64,000 nucleotides of DNA from Bacillus cabrialesii (GCF_004124315.2 NZ_CP096889.1:3393001-3457000); one strand, 5' to 3'. Shown: positions 1-13,646, counted from the first letter of the stretch. Numbers and translations are program-made. The notes: a model not told the origin generated them from the sequence alone.

Positions 1-2237
<2,237 letters not shown>

Positions 2238-3422
2238 TTATTTGTCGTTAAGTGCAGCTACCCCTGGAAGCTCTTTGCCTTCCATAAACTCAAGGGATGC
2301 GCCGCCGCCTGTTGAGATGTGGCTCATTTTGTCAGCAAGGCCAAATTTTTCAACCGCTGCCGCAGAGTCTCCTCCGCCGATGACAGAGTATGTATCTTTC
2401 GCCTCTGCCAATGCTTCCGCAACCGCTTTTGTTCCTTGAGCGAACAAGTCGATTTCGAATACGCCCATCGGTCCGTTCCACACGACAAGCTTGCTGTTTT
2501 TGATGACGTCAGCATATGTTTCGCGTGTTTTCGTACCAATGTCGATTGCTTCTAAATCACTAGGGATTTCAGAGATCGGCACCATTTTTACGTTTGCATC
2601 GTTAGAGAAATCATCTGCAACGAGTACATCTTCAGGCATATAGAAGTTAACGCCTTTTTCTTTCGCGCGGTCCATAAATGATTTCGCAAGCTCGATTTTA
2701 TCCTCTTCAAGAAGAGATTTACCGACTTCATAGCCAAGCGCTTTTACGAATGTATAAGCAAGACCTCCGCCGATGATCAGGTTGTCTACTTTATCAAGAA
2801 GACTTTCGATTACACCGATTTTGTCTTTTACTTTCGCTCCGCCGATAATCGCCGTGAATGGGCGGTCAGGGTTAGAAACCGCTTTTCCGAGTACATCAAG
2901 CTCTTTTTCCATTAAGAAACCTGCGACTGCTGGCAGATGCTTGGCAATTCCAGCTGTAGATGCGTGAGCGCGGTGGGCAGCACCGAATGCGTCATTCACA
3001 TATACATCTGCAAGCTCAGCAAATGCTTTTGCAAGCTCAGGATCATTTTTCTCTTCACCAGGGTAGAAACGTACGTTTTCCAATACAAGAACGTCTCCGT
3101 CCTTCATATCAGAAATTTGTGCTTTTACAGCATCGCCGTAAGCTTCATCCGCTTTTTTCACTTCTTTGCCAAGCAGTTCGCCGAGACGTGCAGCGACAGG
3201 AGTTAAACGAAGCTCCTCAGCCACTTCGCCTTTCGGGCGGCCTAAGTGGCTCGCTAGAAGGACTTTCGCGCCTTGGTCTGCAAGGTGTTTGATTGTTGGA
3301 AGCGCAGCACGGATACGAGTATCGTCTGTTACTTCCCCGTCTTTCATTGGAACGTTAAAGTCAACGCGGCAGAATACAACTTTACCTTTTACGTCGATGT
3401 CTTTGAGTGTTTTCTTATTCAT
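2238..3422 (-). CDS. pgk: Phosphoglycerate kinase
   Basis: Transfers phosphate from 1,3-bisphosphoglycerate to ADP; cytosolic two-domain enzyme, 394 aa, usual length. N-domain motifs are VDFNVP near residue 20 and [11 protein letters not shown] near 110; C-domain nucleotide-site motifs are WNGPMGVFE and GGGDSAAA. The open frame continues 53 codons upstream, but [12 protein letters not shown] is preceded by AGGAGGATC and matches the family N-terminus. A terminator separates it from gapA, and a 316-bp gap leaves room for its own promoter, so it can be expressed apart from the CggR-controlled cggR-gapA unit. Confidence 0.97.
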   Translation of the reverse strand: MNKKTLKDIDVKGKVVFCRVDFNVPMKDGEVTDDTRIRAALPTIKHLADQGAKVLLASHLGRPKGEVAEELRLTPVAARLGELLGKEVKKADEAYGDAVKAQISDMKDGDVLVLENVRFYPGEEKNDPELAKAFAELADVYVNDAFGAAHRAHASTAGIAKHLPAVAGFLMEKELDVLGKAVSNPDRPFTAIIGGAKVKDKIGVIESLLDKVDNLIIGGGLAYTFVKALGYEVGKSLLEEDKIELAKSFMDRAKEKGVNFYMPEDVLVADDFSNDANVKMVPISEIPSDLEAIDIGTKTRETYADVIKNSKLVVWNGPMGVFEIDLFAQGTKAVAEALAEAKDTYSVIGGGDSAAAVEKFGLADKMSHISTGGGASLEFMEGKELPGVAALNDK

Positions 3423-3738
3423 GCCTAGGAGATCCTCCTTCAAAATGGTTTGCATACAGCACGAAAAACGTGAAACCGTCTGGTCAAGCGATAACGCCGC
3501 CAGGGCAGATCGCAGTCTTTTTCGGCACAGGGCAGTTCGTCTAAAAGCCAGGGCAGCGGCCATAGGCGAAAGCGCCGGCAAAGCTGCTGAAAAGCGGCCC
3601 TTCCTCTATCACAGAACGTTTTCTGAAAGCCGGTCTTCATGGAAAAAGGGAAAGGGAGTCCGTCCCCTTCCCTTGTCCGCTTTCATTATAGCGCTTCTAT
3701 TCAAAAGAACCAAGTCAGGCCCTTTTTTCAGCTATAAA
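3423..3738. other. gapA-pgk intergenic region
   Basis: 316-bp gap holding the terminator after gapA (3643-3674) and the pgk ribosome site. The pgk Shine-Dalgarno AGGAGG is followed at once by a partly complementary CTCCT, so it could fold on itself. No gene seen; plus-strand open frames here are antisense shadows of pgk and gapA. Confidence 0.7.
3643..3674 (-). terminator. Intrinsic terminator after gapA
   Basis: Read on the minus strand: arms AAGGGAAGGGGA and TCCCTTTCCCTT around a short CGGAC-type loop, followed by a T run. It lies between gapA and pgk and can explain separate cggR-gapA and pgk-tpiA-gpmI transcripts, with read-through giving a long one. Confidence 0.8.
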
Positions 3739-4779
<1,041 letters not shown>

Positions 4780-4792
4780 TTATATTGAGGGA

Positions 4793-5815
4793 TTATTCAT
4801 CCCTTAATAACTTCTTTGCGGCTCCTTCGTCTGTGACGAGAACCGTGTTGCGGGGCTTTTTAAAGTAAGCCTCGATCGCCTCGGCTTTTGATGATCCGCC
4901 CGCTACCGCAATAATATCGGGGATGGCGTCGATATCATCCAGCTGCATCCCGACAGAATGCACCTTGTGGACCACTTCGCCGTCCGCGTTAAAATAGTAG
5001 CCGAACGCTTCTGTCACCGCGTCGTTGTCATCTATTTTCTTTAAGTCTTCTAAAGGCGTGTTTCTCCGCTCAGCCATAGTTTTAGCTTCGCCGATTCCGT
5101 GAACCAGCATACTCGCTGATTTAATCGTATTCAGCACCTCTTTAACAGAAGGTTCTTCAATAATAGATGAGTAGGCGCCTTGTGACAGCTGTCCCGGAAC
5201 AAACAAAAGCCGGTAAGTGCCTGAAGCCTTTTCCGCCATATGCGCGCATATGGTGTTCGCCTGGTTTTTCACGTCTTCGCCTAAACCGCCTCTTGCAGGC
5301 ACAAACAAAAGCCCGCGGTTTTTAGAATCCGGCGTCATCATGTCGGCGACAGCTTCGATTGTCGTACCGCCAGTTACAGCGACGATATTTTTGCCTGAAA
5401 ATCTTTTTTTCATACATGCGACAGCCGCTCTTCCCATTTCTTTTTTGACCCATGGGGATTGATCGCTGTCTCCGGATACGATAATGGCATCCTTAAGATT
5501 TAAACGTTCCTTTAATGTCTTTTCCAAAAGAGTCAAACCTAAAACATCTTTCATCGTATCTTCCAGAACGGAAAGCAGTTCATAGCCCTCTTCTGTCAAT
5601 GTCATGCCGTTTGTTTTTATATCGACCAGATTCTGTTCCTTTAAAAACTGAACCTCGCCCCTCAGCACACGCTCGCTGATTTCAAGACTGGCAGACAGGC
5701 TTCTTCGCCCGATGGGTTCTGTCAGCCTGATATACTGCAAGATTTCAAACCTCTTTTGCATAACGAGCAGAAGATCAGGCAATAATTTTTTTTGAGCTTG
5801 TATTAACTGGTTCAT
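4793..5815 (-). CDS. cggR: Central glycolytic genes repressor (SorC family)
   Basis: Transcriptional repressor of the gapA operon; fructose-1,6-bisphosphate relieves repression in the characterised B. subtilis protein. 340 aa: N-terminal helix-turn-helix about residues 30-75 (EPIGRRSLSASLEISERVLR), then a SorC-type sugar-phosphate domain with VTGGTT near 155 and VPARGG near 175. Start MNQLIQAQKK is preceded by AAGGAAGG. First gene of the operon; a tandem operator matching the known CggR consensus lies just upstream at 5845-5880. Confidence 0.96.
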   Translation of the reverse strand: MNQLIQAQKKLLPDLLLVMQKRFEILQYIRLTEPIGRRSLSASLEISERVLRGEVQFLKEQNLVDIKTNGMTLTEEGYELLSVLEDTMKDVLGLTLLEKTLKERLNLKDAIIVSGDSDQSPWVKKEMGRAAVACMKKRFSGKNIVAVTGGTTIEAVADMMTPDSKNRGLLFVPARGGLGEDVKNQANTICAHMAEKASGTYRLLFVPGQLSQGAYSSIIEEPSVKEVLNTIKSASMLVHGIGEAKTMAERRNTPLEDLKKIDDNDAVTEAFGYYFNADGEVVHKVHSVGMQLDDIDAIPDIIAVAGGSSKAEAIEAYFKKPRNTVLVTDEGAAKKLLRDE

Positions 5816-5844
5816 GACTCAAACGTTCCTTCCTTTTTTTGCTG

Positions 5845-5880
5845 GACATTATATGTCCCGCTATGACAAAAAACGTCCCA
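5845..5880 (-). promoter_or_regulatory. Tandem CggR operator
   Basis: On the minus strand the site reads TGGGAC-N6-TGTC-N4-CGGGAC-N6-TGTC. It fits the established CggR operator CGGGAC-N6-TGTC repeated twice, with one substitution (T for C) at the first base. It lies downstream of the promoter at 5918-5946, so bound CggR would block elongation. Confidence 0.9.
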
Positions 5881-5917
5881 TCATAGCCAAAAAAAATTAT
5901 TTCTGCTTTCTTTAATT

Positions 5918-5946
5918 ATTTTAACAGGCTGGAATTGTTTATTCAA
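5918..5946 (-). promoter_or_regulatory. cggR-gapA sigma-A promoter
   Basis: On the minus strand TTGAAT, a 17-bp spacer, then TAAAAT, about 40 bp upstream of the CggR operator. The rest of the 298-bp cggR-araE gap (5947-6070) shows no gene; it holds only a loose GCGTTTT/AAAACGC pair. Confidence 0.75.
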
Positions 5947-6071
5947 CTGTTAAGAGCCAATTCATCGACAATATTCGCAGAGTTTTCATGAGGGAGCGTT
6001 TTATCCAGCACTATTTTTCCCTATATATCTTTATCTTATACAGAAAACGCCAAAAGGTGCATCCCAACATA

Positions 6072-6099
6072 AACAGCCCTTCCAATAGAAAGGGCTGTT
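6072..6099 (-). terminator. Terminator after araE
   Basis: Arms AACAGCCCTT and AAGGGCTGTT around a 7-9-nt loop. On the minus strand it follows the araE stop and leads into TTTATGTT; the T stretch is weak, so strength is uncertain. Confidence 0.65.
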
Positions 6100-6113
6100 A
6101 TTTTAAAGCGTTT

Positions 6114-7508
6114 TCATTTTATCCAGAGCTTTTCAATCTCTTCGAGCGACTTGTTCTTTGTTTCCGGACAAATCGTAACCACAAACAAGAAGCAAAGGAT
6201 ATTAATCACCGCAAAAATCCAGAATGTATAGGCCAGCCCGAATGAGTCAATCATCATTGGCACAAACTGTCCGATCGCCCAGTTTGCTCCCCATAAGAAG
6301 ATGGTCGCAATCCCTGCGGCTCTCGCCCGAAGATGATTCGGGAAGATCTCAGAAATCATAATCCATGTAATCGGCCCTACTGATACACAAAATGCCGCCA
6401 CAAAACCTAAAATAAAGAAGATCAGCATAAATCCGCTTGTTAACTGAAAGTAGAACGACGTTCCGATTAAGATCATAAAAATAGCCATAAAAGCAGAACC
6501 GATGGACATCAGTTTTTTTCGTCCGACTTTATCAATCAGCAACACCGCAATAACGGTAAAAATGACTTCTACAACCCCGACAATACAGGTTGTCACAAAT
6601 CCGGCGTTTTGCCCGAATCCCATCATTTTAAAGATTTCCGGCCCATAGTAAGTAATCGCGTTCATACCGATGACTTGGTTAAACAGCGCCAGCAGGATTC
6701 CAATGACAAGCGCCTTTCTGAGCCCCGGCTTGAACAGCTGGGAGAGCGACCCCATTTGTTCTATTTTTAAAGAGTTCTCAATGTTCTTTAACTCTTCTTT
6801 TGCAACAGTTTCTCCATTAATACGTGTCAGTATCTTTAAAGCTTCATTGGTTTTGCCCGCTTTCGCCAGCCACCTCGGACTTTCCGGGACGACGAGCAGG
6901 ACAAGGAAAAAGATCACAGACGGCACCATTCCATAAGCGAGCATCCATCTCCAGCCGGTGTGCACACCCCATTCGTAAGTTCCAGACCGCTGCACAGCGA
7001 GATTAATAAAGTACGTAGCGGAAATGCCCAATATCGTAAAGAGCTGATATAAGGAAGAAAGGCTTCCCCGTATGGCAGGCGGCGCCGCTTCCGTAATATA
7101 CGTAACAGAGAGTGATGAGCCCATCCCAATCCCGAGGCCTCCGATAATCCTCGCAATAATTAAGGTAGATACGTCTTGAGAAAGCGCTGAAACGATTGCT
7201 GATATCGCAAATAACAAAGCGGCTGCCATTAAAATTTTTCTCCGGCCGAACCTATCGCTTAAAAATCCGGATATTCCGACGCCCGCTACTCCTCCGATCA
7301 TAATGCTGGAAATCACAAGACCTTCCATAAACGGACTCAGGCTGTATAAATCCTTCAGAAAACCGATGGCGCCAGAAATCACTGCCGTATCATAGCCGTA
7401 CAGTAAGCCGCCAAGTCCCGCCGCGCATGAGATTAAAATGACAAACCCCATTGAATGGCTTCTTGTTACAGGAGCATTTGGTTCTAATTGAGTTGGAGTA
7501 TTCTTCAT
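6114..7508 (-). CDS. araE: Arabinose-type sugar:proton symporter
   Basis: Major-facilitator sugar permease, 464 aa, 12 predicted membrane helices. In B. subtilis AraE takes up L-arabinose, and also xylose and galactose. Family motifs: GGLLYGYDTAVISGA in helix 1, DRFGRRK between helices 2 and 3, PESPRWL after helix 6, DKVGRKK between helices 8 and 9 and PETKNKSLEEIE at the C-terminus. It is divergent from araR, with two AraR operators and a cre between them, so both arabinose induction and glucose repression are expected. Confidence 0.95.
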   Translation of the reverse strand: MKNTPTQLEPNAPVTRSHSMGFVILISCAAGLGGLLYGYDTAVISGAIGFLKDLYSLSPFMEGLVISSIMIGGVAGVGISGFLSDRFGRRKILMAAALLFAISAIVSALSQDVSTLIIARIIGGLGIGMGSSLSVTYITEAAPPAIRGSLSSLYQLFTILGISATYFINLAVQRSGTYEWGVHTGWRWMLAYGMVPSVIFFLVLLVVPESPRWLAKAGKTNEALKILTRINGETVAKEELKNIENSLKIEQMGSLSQLFKPGLRKALVIGILLALFNQVIGMNAITYYGPEIFKMMGFGQNAGFVTTCIVGVVEVIFTVIAVLLIDKVGRKKLMSIGSAFMAIFMILIGTSFYFQLTSGFMLIFFILGFVAAFCVSVGPITWIMISEIFPNHLRARAAGIATIFLWGANWAIGQFVPMMIDSFGLAYTFWIFAVINILCFLFVVTICPETKNKSLEEIEKLWIK

Positions 7509-7530
7509 TTCCCTGCCCTCCCTAATGTTG

Positions 7531-7546
7531 AGTAAAGCGTTTACAT
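7531..7546. promoter_or_regulatory. cre (CcpA site) for araE
   Basis: Minus-strand reading ATGTAAACGCTTTACT matches the catabolite-responsive element consensus WTGNNARCGNWWWCAW closely. It lies just upstream of the araE start, downstream of the AraR operators. Confidence 0.8.
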
Positions 7547-7554
7547 TTACCTCT

Positions 7555-7572
7555 ATACTTGTACGTACTTAT
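7555..7572. promoter_or_regulatory. AraR operator, araE-proximal
   Basis: ATACTTGTACGTACTTAT with the GTACGTAC palindrome at 7561-7568. It matches the AraR operator type (ATTTGTACGTACAAAT-like). The centre is 43 bp (about four helical turns) from the second operator, which fits cooperative binding with looping. Confidence 0.85.
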
Positions 7573-7598
7573 ATAAAAATTTAACGAAAATTCCATTT

Positions 7599-7617
7599 AA
7601 TTAGTACGTACAAATAT
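7599..7617. promoter_or_regulatory. AraR operator, promoter-distal
   Basis: AATTAGTACGTACAAATAT; the GTACGTAC core at 7604-7611 is identical to that of the other araE operator. It lies between the divergent araE and araR transcripts. Confidence 0.85.
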
Positions 7618-7624
7618 AGAATAA

Positions 7625-8800
<1,176 letters not shown>

Positions 8801-8839
8801 AAAAAGCAATGTATGGGTCTCCCCGCTACATTGCTTTTT
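8801..8839. terminator. Bidirectional terminator araR/yvbT
   Basis: Arms AAAAAGCAATGTA and TACATTGCTTTTT, perfectly complementary, loop of 13 nt. T runs on both strands serve the converging araR and yvbT. Confidence 0.9.
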
Positions 8840-8848
8840 TTATAGCTG

Positions 8849-9859
8849 TTATCTGTTTTTCCAAACGTCAGCGATGATTTCAAACGAACGCATTCTGTCT
8901 GCGTGTTCAAAGGTTTCTGAGTTGACCATAATTTCATCAGCCTGCGTCGTTTTGACAAAGTCTTCGAGCTTCGCCTTCACCTCTTCCGGTCCGCCGACAA
9001 TCGTCGAGCTCAGCTGCTCATTGACCATCGCTTTTTCATACGGGCTCCAGATTTGATCCATGTCCTCAACAGGCGGCTTGAGCTGGTTCGGCGTGCCGCG
9101 GACAAGATCAAGAAATCTTTGATAATGCGACGTCGCAAGGTGCTGCGCTTTCTCGTTTGTATCTGCCGCGATAATGGTGACGCCGACCATCGCATACGGT
9201 TCGTCGAGCACTTCAGACGGCGTAAAGGAGTTGCGGTACAGCTCCAAAGCGGGAACCGTATTCGCCGGTGAGAAATGGGCCGCGAACGCAAACGGAAGAC
9301 CAAGTTCGCCAGCCAGACGGGCGCTGAAACCACTTGAGCCCAGCAGCCAAATCGGCACATCGATGCCCTCTCCCGGAATAGCGCGGACTTGATTGCGCAC
9401 ATTTCCCTTCGGTTTAAAGTAATTTCGCAGTTCCTCTAATTGTTCCGGAAAATCTTCACCGCTGTTGATGTTTCTGCGGAGCGCTCTTGCTGTCAATTGG
9501 TCCGTTCCCGGCGCACGTCCGAGCCCCAAATCAATCCGTCCGGGATACAGCGTTTCCAGTGTGCCGAATTGCTCAGCAATCACCAGTGAAGAGTGGTTCG
9601 GAAGCATAATGCCGCCGGAACCGACGCGGATTTTCTTTGTGCCGCCGGCAATATGACCGATCAGAACCGCGGTGGCTGAGCTTGCGACACCTTCTATGTT
9701 ATGATGCTCAGCGAGCCAGTAGCGGTGATAGCCCCATTCCTCCGCACGGCGCGCCAAGTCCATGCTGTTTCGGAATGATTCCGCAATCGTTCCTCCCTGA
9801 ACAACCGGAGATAAATTCAAGACAGAAAGCAAGGTATCTTTACGTTGGTTGTTAGACAT
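8849..9859 (-). CDS. yvbT: Luciferase-like flavin-dependent monooxygenase family protein
   Basis: 336-aa member of the bacterial luciferase-like superfamily (TIM barrel, reduced flavin). Visible: [20 protein letters not shown] near residue 55, the family segment [21 protein letters not shown] near 85, and [11 protein letters not shown] near 115. The physiological substrate is unknown. The open frame begins 14 codons earlier, but AAAGGAGAACAAT precedes MSNNQRKD. It is transcribed alone, converging with araR; no regulator site was recognised. Confidence 0.85.
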   Translation of the reverse strand: MSNNQRKDTLLSVLNLSPVVQGGTIAESFRNSMDLARRAEEWGYHRYWLAEHHNIEGVASSATAVLIGHIAGGTKKIRVGSGGIMLPNHSSLVIAEQFGTLETLYPGRIDLGLGRAPGTDQLTARALRRNINSGEDFPEQLEELRNYFKPKGNVRNQVRAIPGEGIDVPIWLLGSSGFSARLAGELGLPFAFAAHFSPANTVPALELYRNSFTPSEVLDEPYAMVGVTIIAADTNEKAQHLATSHYQRFLDLVRGTPNQLKPPVEDMDQIWSPYEKAMVNEQLSSTIVGGPEEVKAKLEDFVKTTQADEIMVNSETFEHADRMRSFEIIADVWKNR

Positions 9860-10016
9860 ATTGTTCTCCTTTGCAAATGTGTTATCAGTAAACAGCCTCA
9901 AGCTGTCAAGTCATGATCGAATGGACTTCTCTCACACCATAACATAACCGCATTCAGGAATAAAAGAATTTGATTCGATGAAATTCGAACAATATAAAAC
10001 GAATGGTTTAATACCG

Positions 10017-10895
10017 TTATTCTGCCCCAAACAGCTCCTGCGCCATCTCAATAAAGAGCTTAGCCGCCAGAGAAGCCTCCTTCAGCGACGGAACAGCAAG
10101 CTGCACATCCCGATACACCTGCGGATCGAGATCCCGCGTCACCACATGCTCCGGCAGCGGCATGCCCGACATGGACATTTCTGATAAAATCGCCATCCCT
10201 AAGCCTTCTCTGATCATATTGATCGAGGTGTTCATGTTATAGACTGTGAAAGCGGCGTTCAGCGTAGCGCCCGCCTGCCTGAACATATCGTGAAAAGGTG
10301 ATTCATAGCCGCCGTCACAGACGATCATCGGCTCATGATCGAGATCTTTCAACGTAATGGCTGAACGGCTGCAAAGCGGGTGATCGTCCCTGAGCACGAC
10401 GGCCATTTTGTCTTTTTTCAGATGAATGTACTCCATCTCCTCTGTTGGATACAAAAGAATGCCGACATCTATCATTCGCGTGTGTAGCCACTCCTTGACT
10501 TCATTTACAGTTCCCTCGTGCAGCACGAGCTCCAGTTTCGGATATTTTTGTTTAAACTCACTGATCAGCTTCGGCATAAAATAAGCTGAGGCCGTTGAGA
10601 ATGTGCCAATATGGATTGTTCCCAGTTCAAGGCCTTTTTCCGCGGCTGCGACTTGCTCAACTTTTTCAACGCCTTTTAATATTTCTCTGATGTGAACTAA
10701 AATCTTTTTTCCCGTATCCGTCAGCATCAGGCCATTGCGGCGGTCACGAATGATCAGCTTCACATCAAGCTCAGCTTCAATCGCAGAAATCGCATGGCTG
10801 ACAGCCGGCTGTGTCATGTTCAGCGCCTGCCCCGCTTTTGTAAAGCTTCCCGTTTCAGCTATTTTTACGAAAACCCTTAATTGTGTAATGGTCAT
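10017..10895 (-). CDS. yvbU: LysR-family transcriptional regulator
   Basis: 292 aa with the classic LysR layout: winged helix-turn-helix at residues 1-60 (FTKAGQALNMTQPAVSHAISAIEAEL), linker helix, then an effector-binding fold from about residue 90. It is divergent from the exporter-like gene yvbV with a 99-bp gap, the usual arrangement of a LysR regulator and its target. A small palindrome ATCATATGAT at 10956-10965 lies in the gap. The effector cannot be told from sequence. Confidence 0.85.
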   Translation of the reverse strand: MTITQLRVFVKIAETGSFTKAGQALNMTQPAVSHAISAIEAELDVKLIIRDRRNGLMLTDTGKKILVHIREILKGVEKVEQVAAAEKGLELGTIHIGTFSTASAYFMPKLISEFKQKYPKLELVLHEGTVNEVKEWLHTRMIDVGILLYPTEEMEYIHLKKDKMAVVLRDDHPLCSRSAITLKDLDHEPMIVCDGGYESPFHDMFRQAGATLNAAFTVYNMNTSINMIREGLGMAILSEMSMSGMPLPEHVVTRDLDPQVYRDVQLAVPSLKEASLAAKLFIEMAQELFGAE

Positions 10896-10994
10896 AACAA
10901 TTTACTTATGCTCCTTATAAAAAAGATTCATTTTATTTATCTTACGTTCTACCGTATCATATGATGGAAAAGTTCTACAAGGAGTGATCGAAAA

Positions 10995-11912
10995 GTGAAA
11001 CAGCTCTCAAAAACGCAGACAGCGCTCCTGCTCGCCTTTCTCGTCATCATGTGGGGCATCAATTGGCCGCTGTCGAAAGCAGCGCTCGCCTATTCGCCGC
11101 CATTGTTGTTCGCAGGCATCCGGACGCTGATCGGCGGGCTTTTATTAGTCATTGTCGCACTGTCACGCATTCATAAATTGCGCTTAAAAGAAACATGGCC
11201 GATTTATCTTGTTTCTGCACTTTTAAATATTACGTTATTCTATGGTCTGCAAACGATCGGGCTGAATTATCTTCCGGCCGGCTTGTTTTCCGCTATCGTC
11301 TTCTTTCAGCCGGTGCTGATGGGTGTGTTTTCTTGGCTGTGGCTTGGCGAATCGATGTTTGCGATGAAAGTGATCGGGCTTATCCTCGGTTTTGCGGGAG
11401 TAGCCGTCATTAGTGCCGCGGGCTTTGGCGGGCATATTTCTGTCATTGGGGTTCTGCTGGCCCTCGGCTCCGCACTCAGCTGGGCGTTCGGGACGGTATA
11501 TATGAAAAAAACAGGGAGCCGCGTCGATTCCATTTGGATGGTCGCCTTGCAGCTGACGATCGGAAGCGTGTTTCTGCTGATATCCGGCTTTGGGACAGAA
11601 AGCTTTTCCGCGATCCAATGGACAGCTCCTTTTATCACGAGCCTGCTGTTCATCTCTGTATTCGTCATCGCGCTCGGCTGGCTTGTCTTTTTTACCCTTG
11701 TCGGTTCAGGAGAAGCAAGCAAGGTCGCATCATATACTTTTTTGATCCCGCTCATATCAATCGTGGCCAGCTCCATTTTCCTGCATGAACCGCTCACCTT
11801 AAGCCTCTTGGCGGGTCTGCTGCTGATTGTCACGAGCATCTGCCTCGTGAATTCGAAATCCAAAGCACAGAAAGCCGCGTCGATTGGTGTAAAGGAGAAG
11901 GCCGCACAATAA
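10995..11912 (+). CDS. yvbV: EamA/DMT-family transporter
   Basis: 305-aa drug/metabolite-transporter family protein with about ten hydrophobic segments arranged as two EamA repeats (roughly residues 10-140 and 150-290). Repeat signatures are PPLLFAGIRTLIGGL and LGWLVFFTLVGSGEASKVASYTFLIPL. It probably exports a small metabolite or amino acid; the substrate is unknown. Start is GTG, preceded by AAGGAGTG at normal distance. Divergent from yvbU, which is its likely regulator. Confidence 0.82.
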   Translation: MKQLSKTQTALLLAFLVIMWGINWPLSKAALAYSPPLLFAGIRTLIGGLLLVIVALSRIHKLRLKETWPIYLVSALLNITLFYGLQTIGLNYLPAGLFSAIVFFQPVLMGVFSWLWLGESMFAMKVIGLILGFAGVAVISAAGFGGHISVIGVLLALGSALSWAFGTVYMKKTGSRVDSIWMVALQLTIGSVFLLISGFGTESFSAIQWTAPFITSLLFISVFVIALGWLVFFTLVGSGEASKVASYTFLIPLISIVASSIFLHEPLTLSLLAGLLLIVTSICLVNSKSKAQKAASIGVKEKAAQ

Positions 11913-11915
11913 GAA

Positions 11916-11947
11916 AAACCCTCTTGCCGGATGTGACAAGAGGGTTT
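11916..11947. terminator. Bidirectional terminator yvbV/yvbW
   Basis: Perfect arms AAACCCTCTTG and CAAGAGGGTTT around a 10-nt loop, between the converging yvbV and yvbW, with A/T runs on both sides. Confidence 0.85.
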
Positions 11948-11952
11948 CTTAT

Positions 11953-13296
11953 TTACTGATACTTGCGTCCTTTGACCAAATATGCAACTGTAATCAAAAG
12001 GTAGATCGCCGCAGTGATGAGCGTAATGACAATTGACGTTGTCATGATGACCCCGATCAGAATGGCGAGTAATGCCAGAACCGCAAACCATGTCGTGTAC
12101 GGGAACCATTTTACATAATAAGCAGGTGTTTCAGTTTGCTCTTTTCTCGATTTCAAATGGGCGAATCCGATGATCAGCCAAATGAATAAAACGGTATATC
12201 CCAATGATCCCATTAAGTAATTAAACGTTTGGCTTCCTGCGAACAGAGAAATCAATACGCCAATATATAGAGAGGAAGTGCACATCAGAATCGCAAACAT
12301 CGGTACGTTTTTCGATGAAAGCTTCGAAAAGATTTTCGGAAGTCTTCCGTCAGTTGCCTGTGTATATAAAATGCGTGATGATCCGTATAAACCTGAGTTC
12401 ATCGAAGAAATGATCGCTAAAAGGATGACTGCATTCATGATATGATCCGCGCCCGGAATGCCAACCATTTTAAAGACCATCACGAAAGGACTTTCCGGAA
12501 CGGAATTAACTTGATTCCACGGAATCAGGCTGACGATGATGAAAAACGGCAGCAGGTAGAACGCGACAATCCGTGTCAGTGTGCTGCGGACAGCTTTCGG
12601 GACAACCTTTTCCGGGTTCTTTGTTTCAGCAAGCGTCACACCGATAATTTCTGTACCGCCGTAAGAGTAAATGACGACAAGCATCGCCGTAATCAGCCCT
12701 GTGCCGCCGTGCGGGAAAAATCCGCCATGGTCTGTCAGGTTCGAAAACCCGGCAGCTGTATGATCACCGAATGATACAAATAAGAGCAATAATCCTAAAA
12801 TAATAAAGACAATAATAACGGTAATCTTGATCATGGCCAGCCAATATTCAGTTTCGGCGAAAATTTTAACAGAAAGCAAATTCACAATCGTGACGACGAG
12901 AGAAATTCCCAATGCCAGCACCCAAATCGGGCAGCCCGGCAGCCAATATTGAATAAAGATCGCAGCTACAACAGCTTCAGCCGCAATGTTAAGCACCCAC
13001 ATTTTCCAGTATATCCAGTCCAAGAAATAAGCGGCGTAATTTCCCAACACCTGCTGGACAAGATCCCGGAAGGTTCTGGCGTTACGGTTGCGCACAGCCA
13101 TTTCCGCGAGACCCTGCATAATAAACAGCAAAATAATTCCGCCGAGCAGGTAAGCGATAATGACAGATGGCCCTGCCACATCAATCGCTGAGCTGCTCCC
13201 TTTAAATAAACCTGCGCCGATTGCTCCGCCCAGCGCCATCATCATAATATGGCGGGACGTCATCGTGCGTTTTAACGTCTGATTGTCCTTTTTCAT
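11953..13296 (-). CDS. yvbW: Amino-acid permease (APC family)
   Basis: 447-aa amino-acid/polyamine/organocation permease with about 12 membrane helices. The helix-1 signature MMALGGAIGAGLFKGSS and SYGGTEIIGVTLAETKNPEKVVPKAV near residue 220 are typical of the family. It sits behind a T-box leader whose specifier looks like a leucine codon, which implies uptake of leucine or a related branched-chain amino acid when charged tRNA-Leu is scarce. Substrate is inferred from the leader, not from the protein. Confidence 0.85.
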   Translation of the reverse strand: MKKDNQTLKRTMTSRHIMMMALGGAIGAGLFKGSSSAIDVAGPSVIIAYLLGGIILLFIMQGLAEMAVRNRNARTFRDLVQQVLGNYAAYFLDWIYWKMWVLNIAAEAVVAAIFIQYWLPGCPIWVLALGISLVVTIVNLLSVKIFAETEYWLAMIKITVIIVFIILGLLLLFVSFGDHTAAGFSNLTDHGGFFPHGGTGLITAMLVVIYSYGGTEIIGVTLAETKNPEKVVPKAVRSTLTRIVAFYLLPFFIIVSLIPWNQVNSVPESPFVMVFKMVGIPGADHIMNAVILLAIISSMNSGLYGSSRILYTQATDGRLPKIFSKLSSKNVPMFAILMCTSSLYIGVLISLFAGSQTFNYLMGSLGYTVLFIWLIIGFAHLKSRKEQTETPAYYVKWFPYTTWFAVLALLAILIGVIMTTSIVITLITAAIYLLITVAYLVKGRKYQ

Positions 13297-13324
13297 CCTC
13301 TTCTACCTCTCTCCTTCTCATTTT

Positions 13325-13600
13325 CAAGAACAAAAAAAGCCCGCCCTCTCCTATCTAATCTAATAGATAAAGAGACGACGAGCCTTCGGCTGACCGCGGT
13401 ACCACTCTTGTTGATTCTCATGAAGAATCCTGCTTTTGACCTATAACGAAGGTTAGCCGTTAAAACATAGGGAATATTCATTCTATTCCGTTCCGTCTTA
13501 CCACTCCCGGGCGAGTTCAAAGAAGAATCAGGCTGCGTCGCACCACCCCGCAACTCTCTGTTCTGATCACTTTCTTCTACTGCTCCCAATCTATGTGTTT
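13325..13600 (-). promoter_or_regulatory. T-box leader (leucine-type) of yvbW
   Basis: Minus-strand leader with the T-box core AGAGTGGTACCGCG at 13395-13408, an upstream AGTAGA/GTGATCAGA region typical of Stem I, and GAACTCGCCC holding a probable CTC (Leu) specifier at 13513-13515. It ends in a long terminator hairpin (13329-13380) followed by seven T. Uncharged tRNA-Leu should favour antitermination. Together with the promoter just upstream it fills most of the 404-bp gap to yvbX. A 98-aa open frame over it is a shadow. Confidence 0.92.
13329..13380 (-). terminator. T-box regulated terminator
   Basis: Minus-strand stem pairing the GCTCGTCGTCTC side with GAGAGGGCGGGC, extended by TTATCTA/TAGATA around TTAGAT, then TTTTTTT. 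Its 5' arm can pair alternatively with the T-box region. Confidence 0.88.
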
Positions 13601-13646
13601 TAGTTTTCTGAAAAACTCAAATTTTATGATCTGAATATATTAACAT

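Noticed and set aside
5947..6071. Possible small gene or RNA between cggR promoter and araE terminator
   Set aside because: Only an AT-rich stretch and a loose GCGTTTT/AAAACGC pair are visible; no ribosome site with a credible frame and no clear hairpin.
11306..12109. 267-aa minus-strand open frame over yvbV and the yvbV/yvbW terminator
   Set aside because: Shadow of yvbV and the end of yvbW; it runs through a strong bidirectional terminator and its composition is not protein-like.
13293..13589. 98-aa minus-strand open frame before yvbW
   Set aside because: It covers the T-box leader; the RNA structure explains the sequence.
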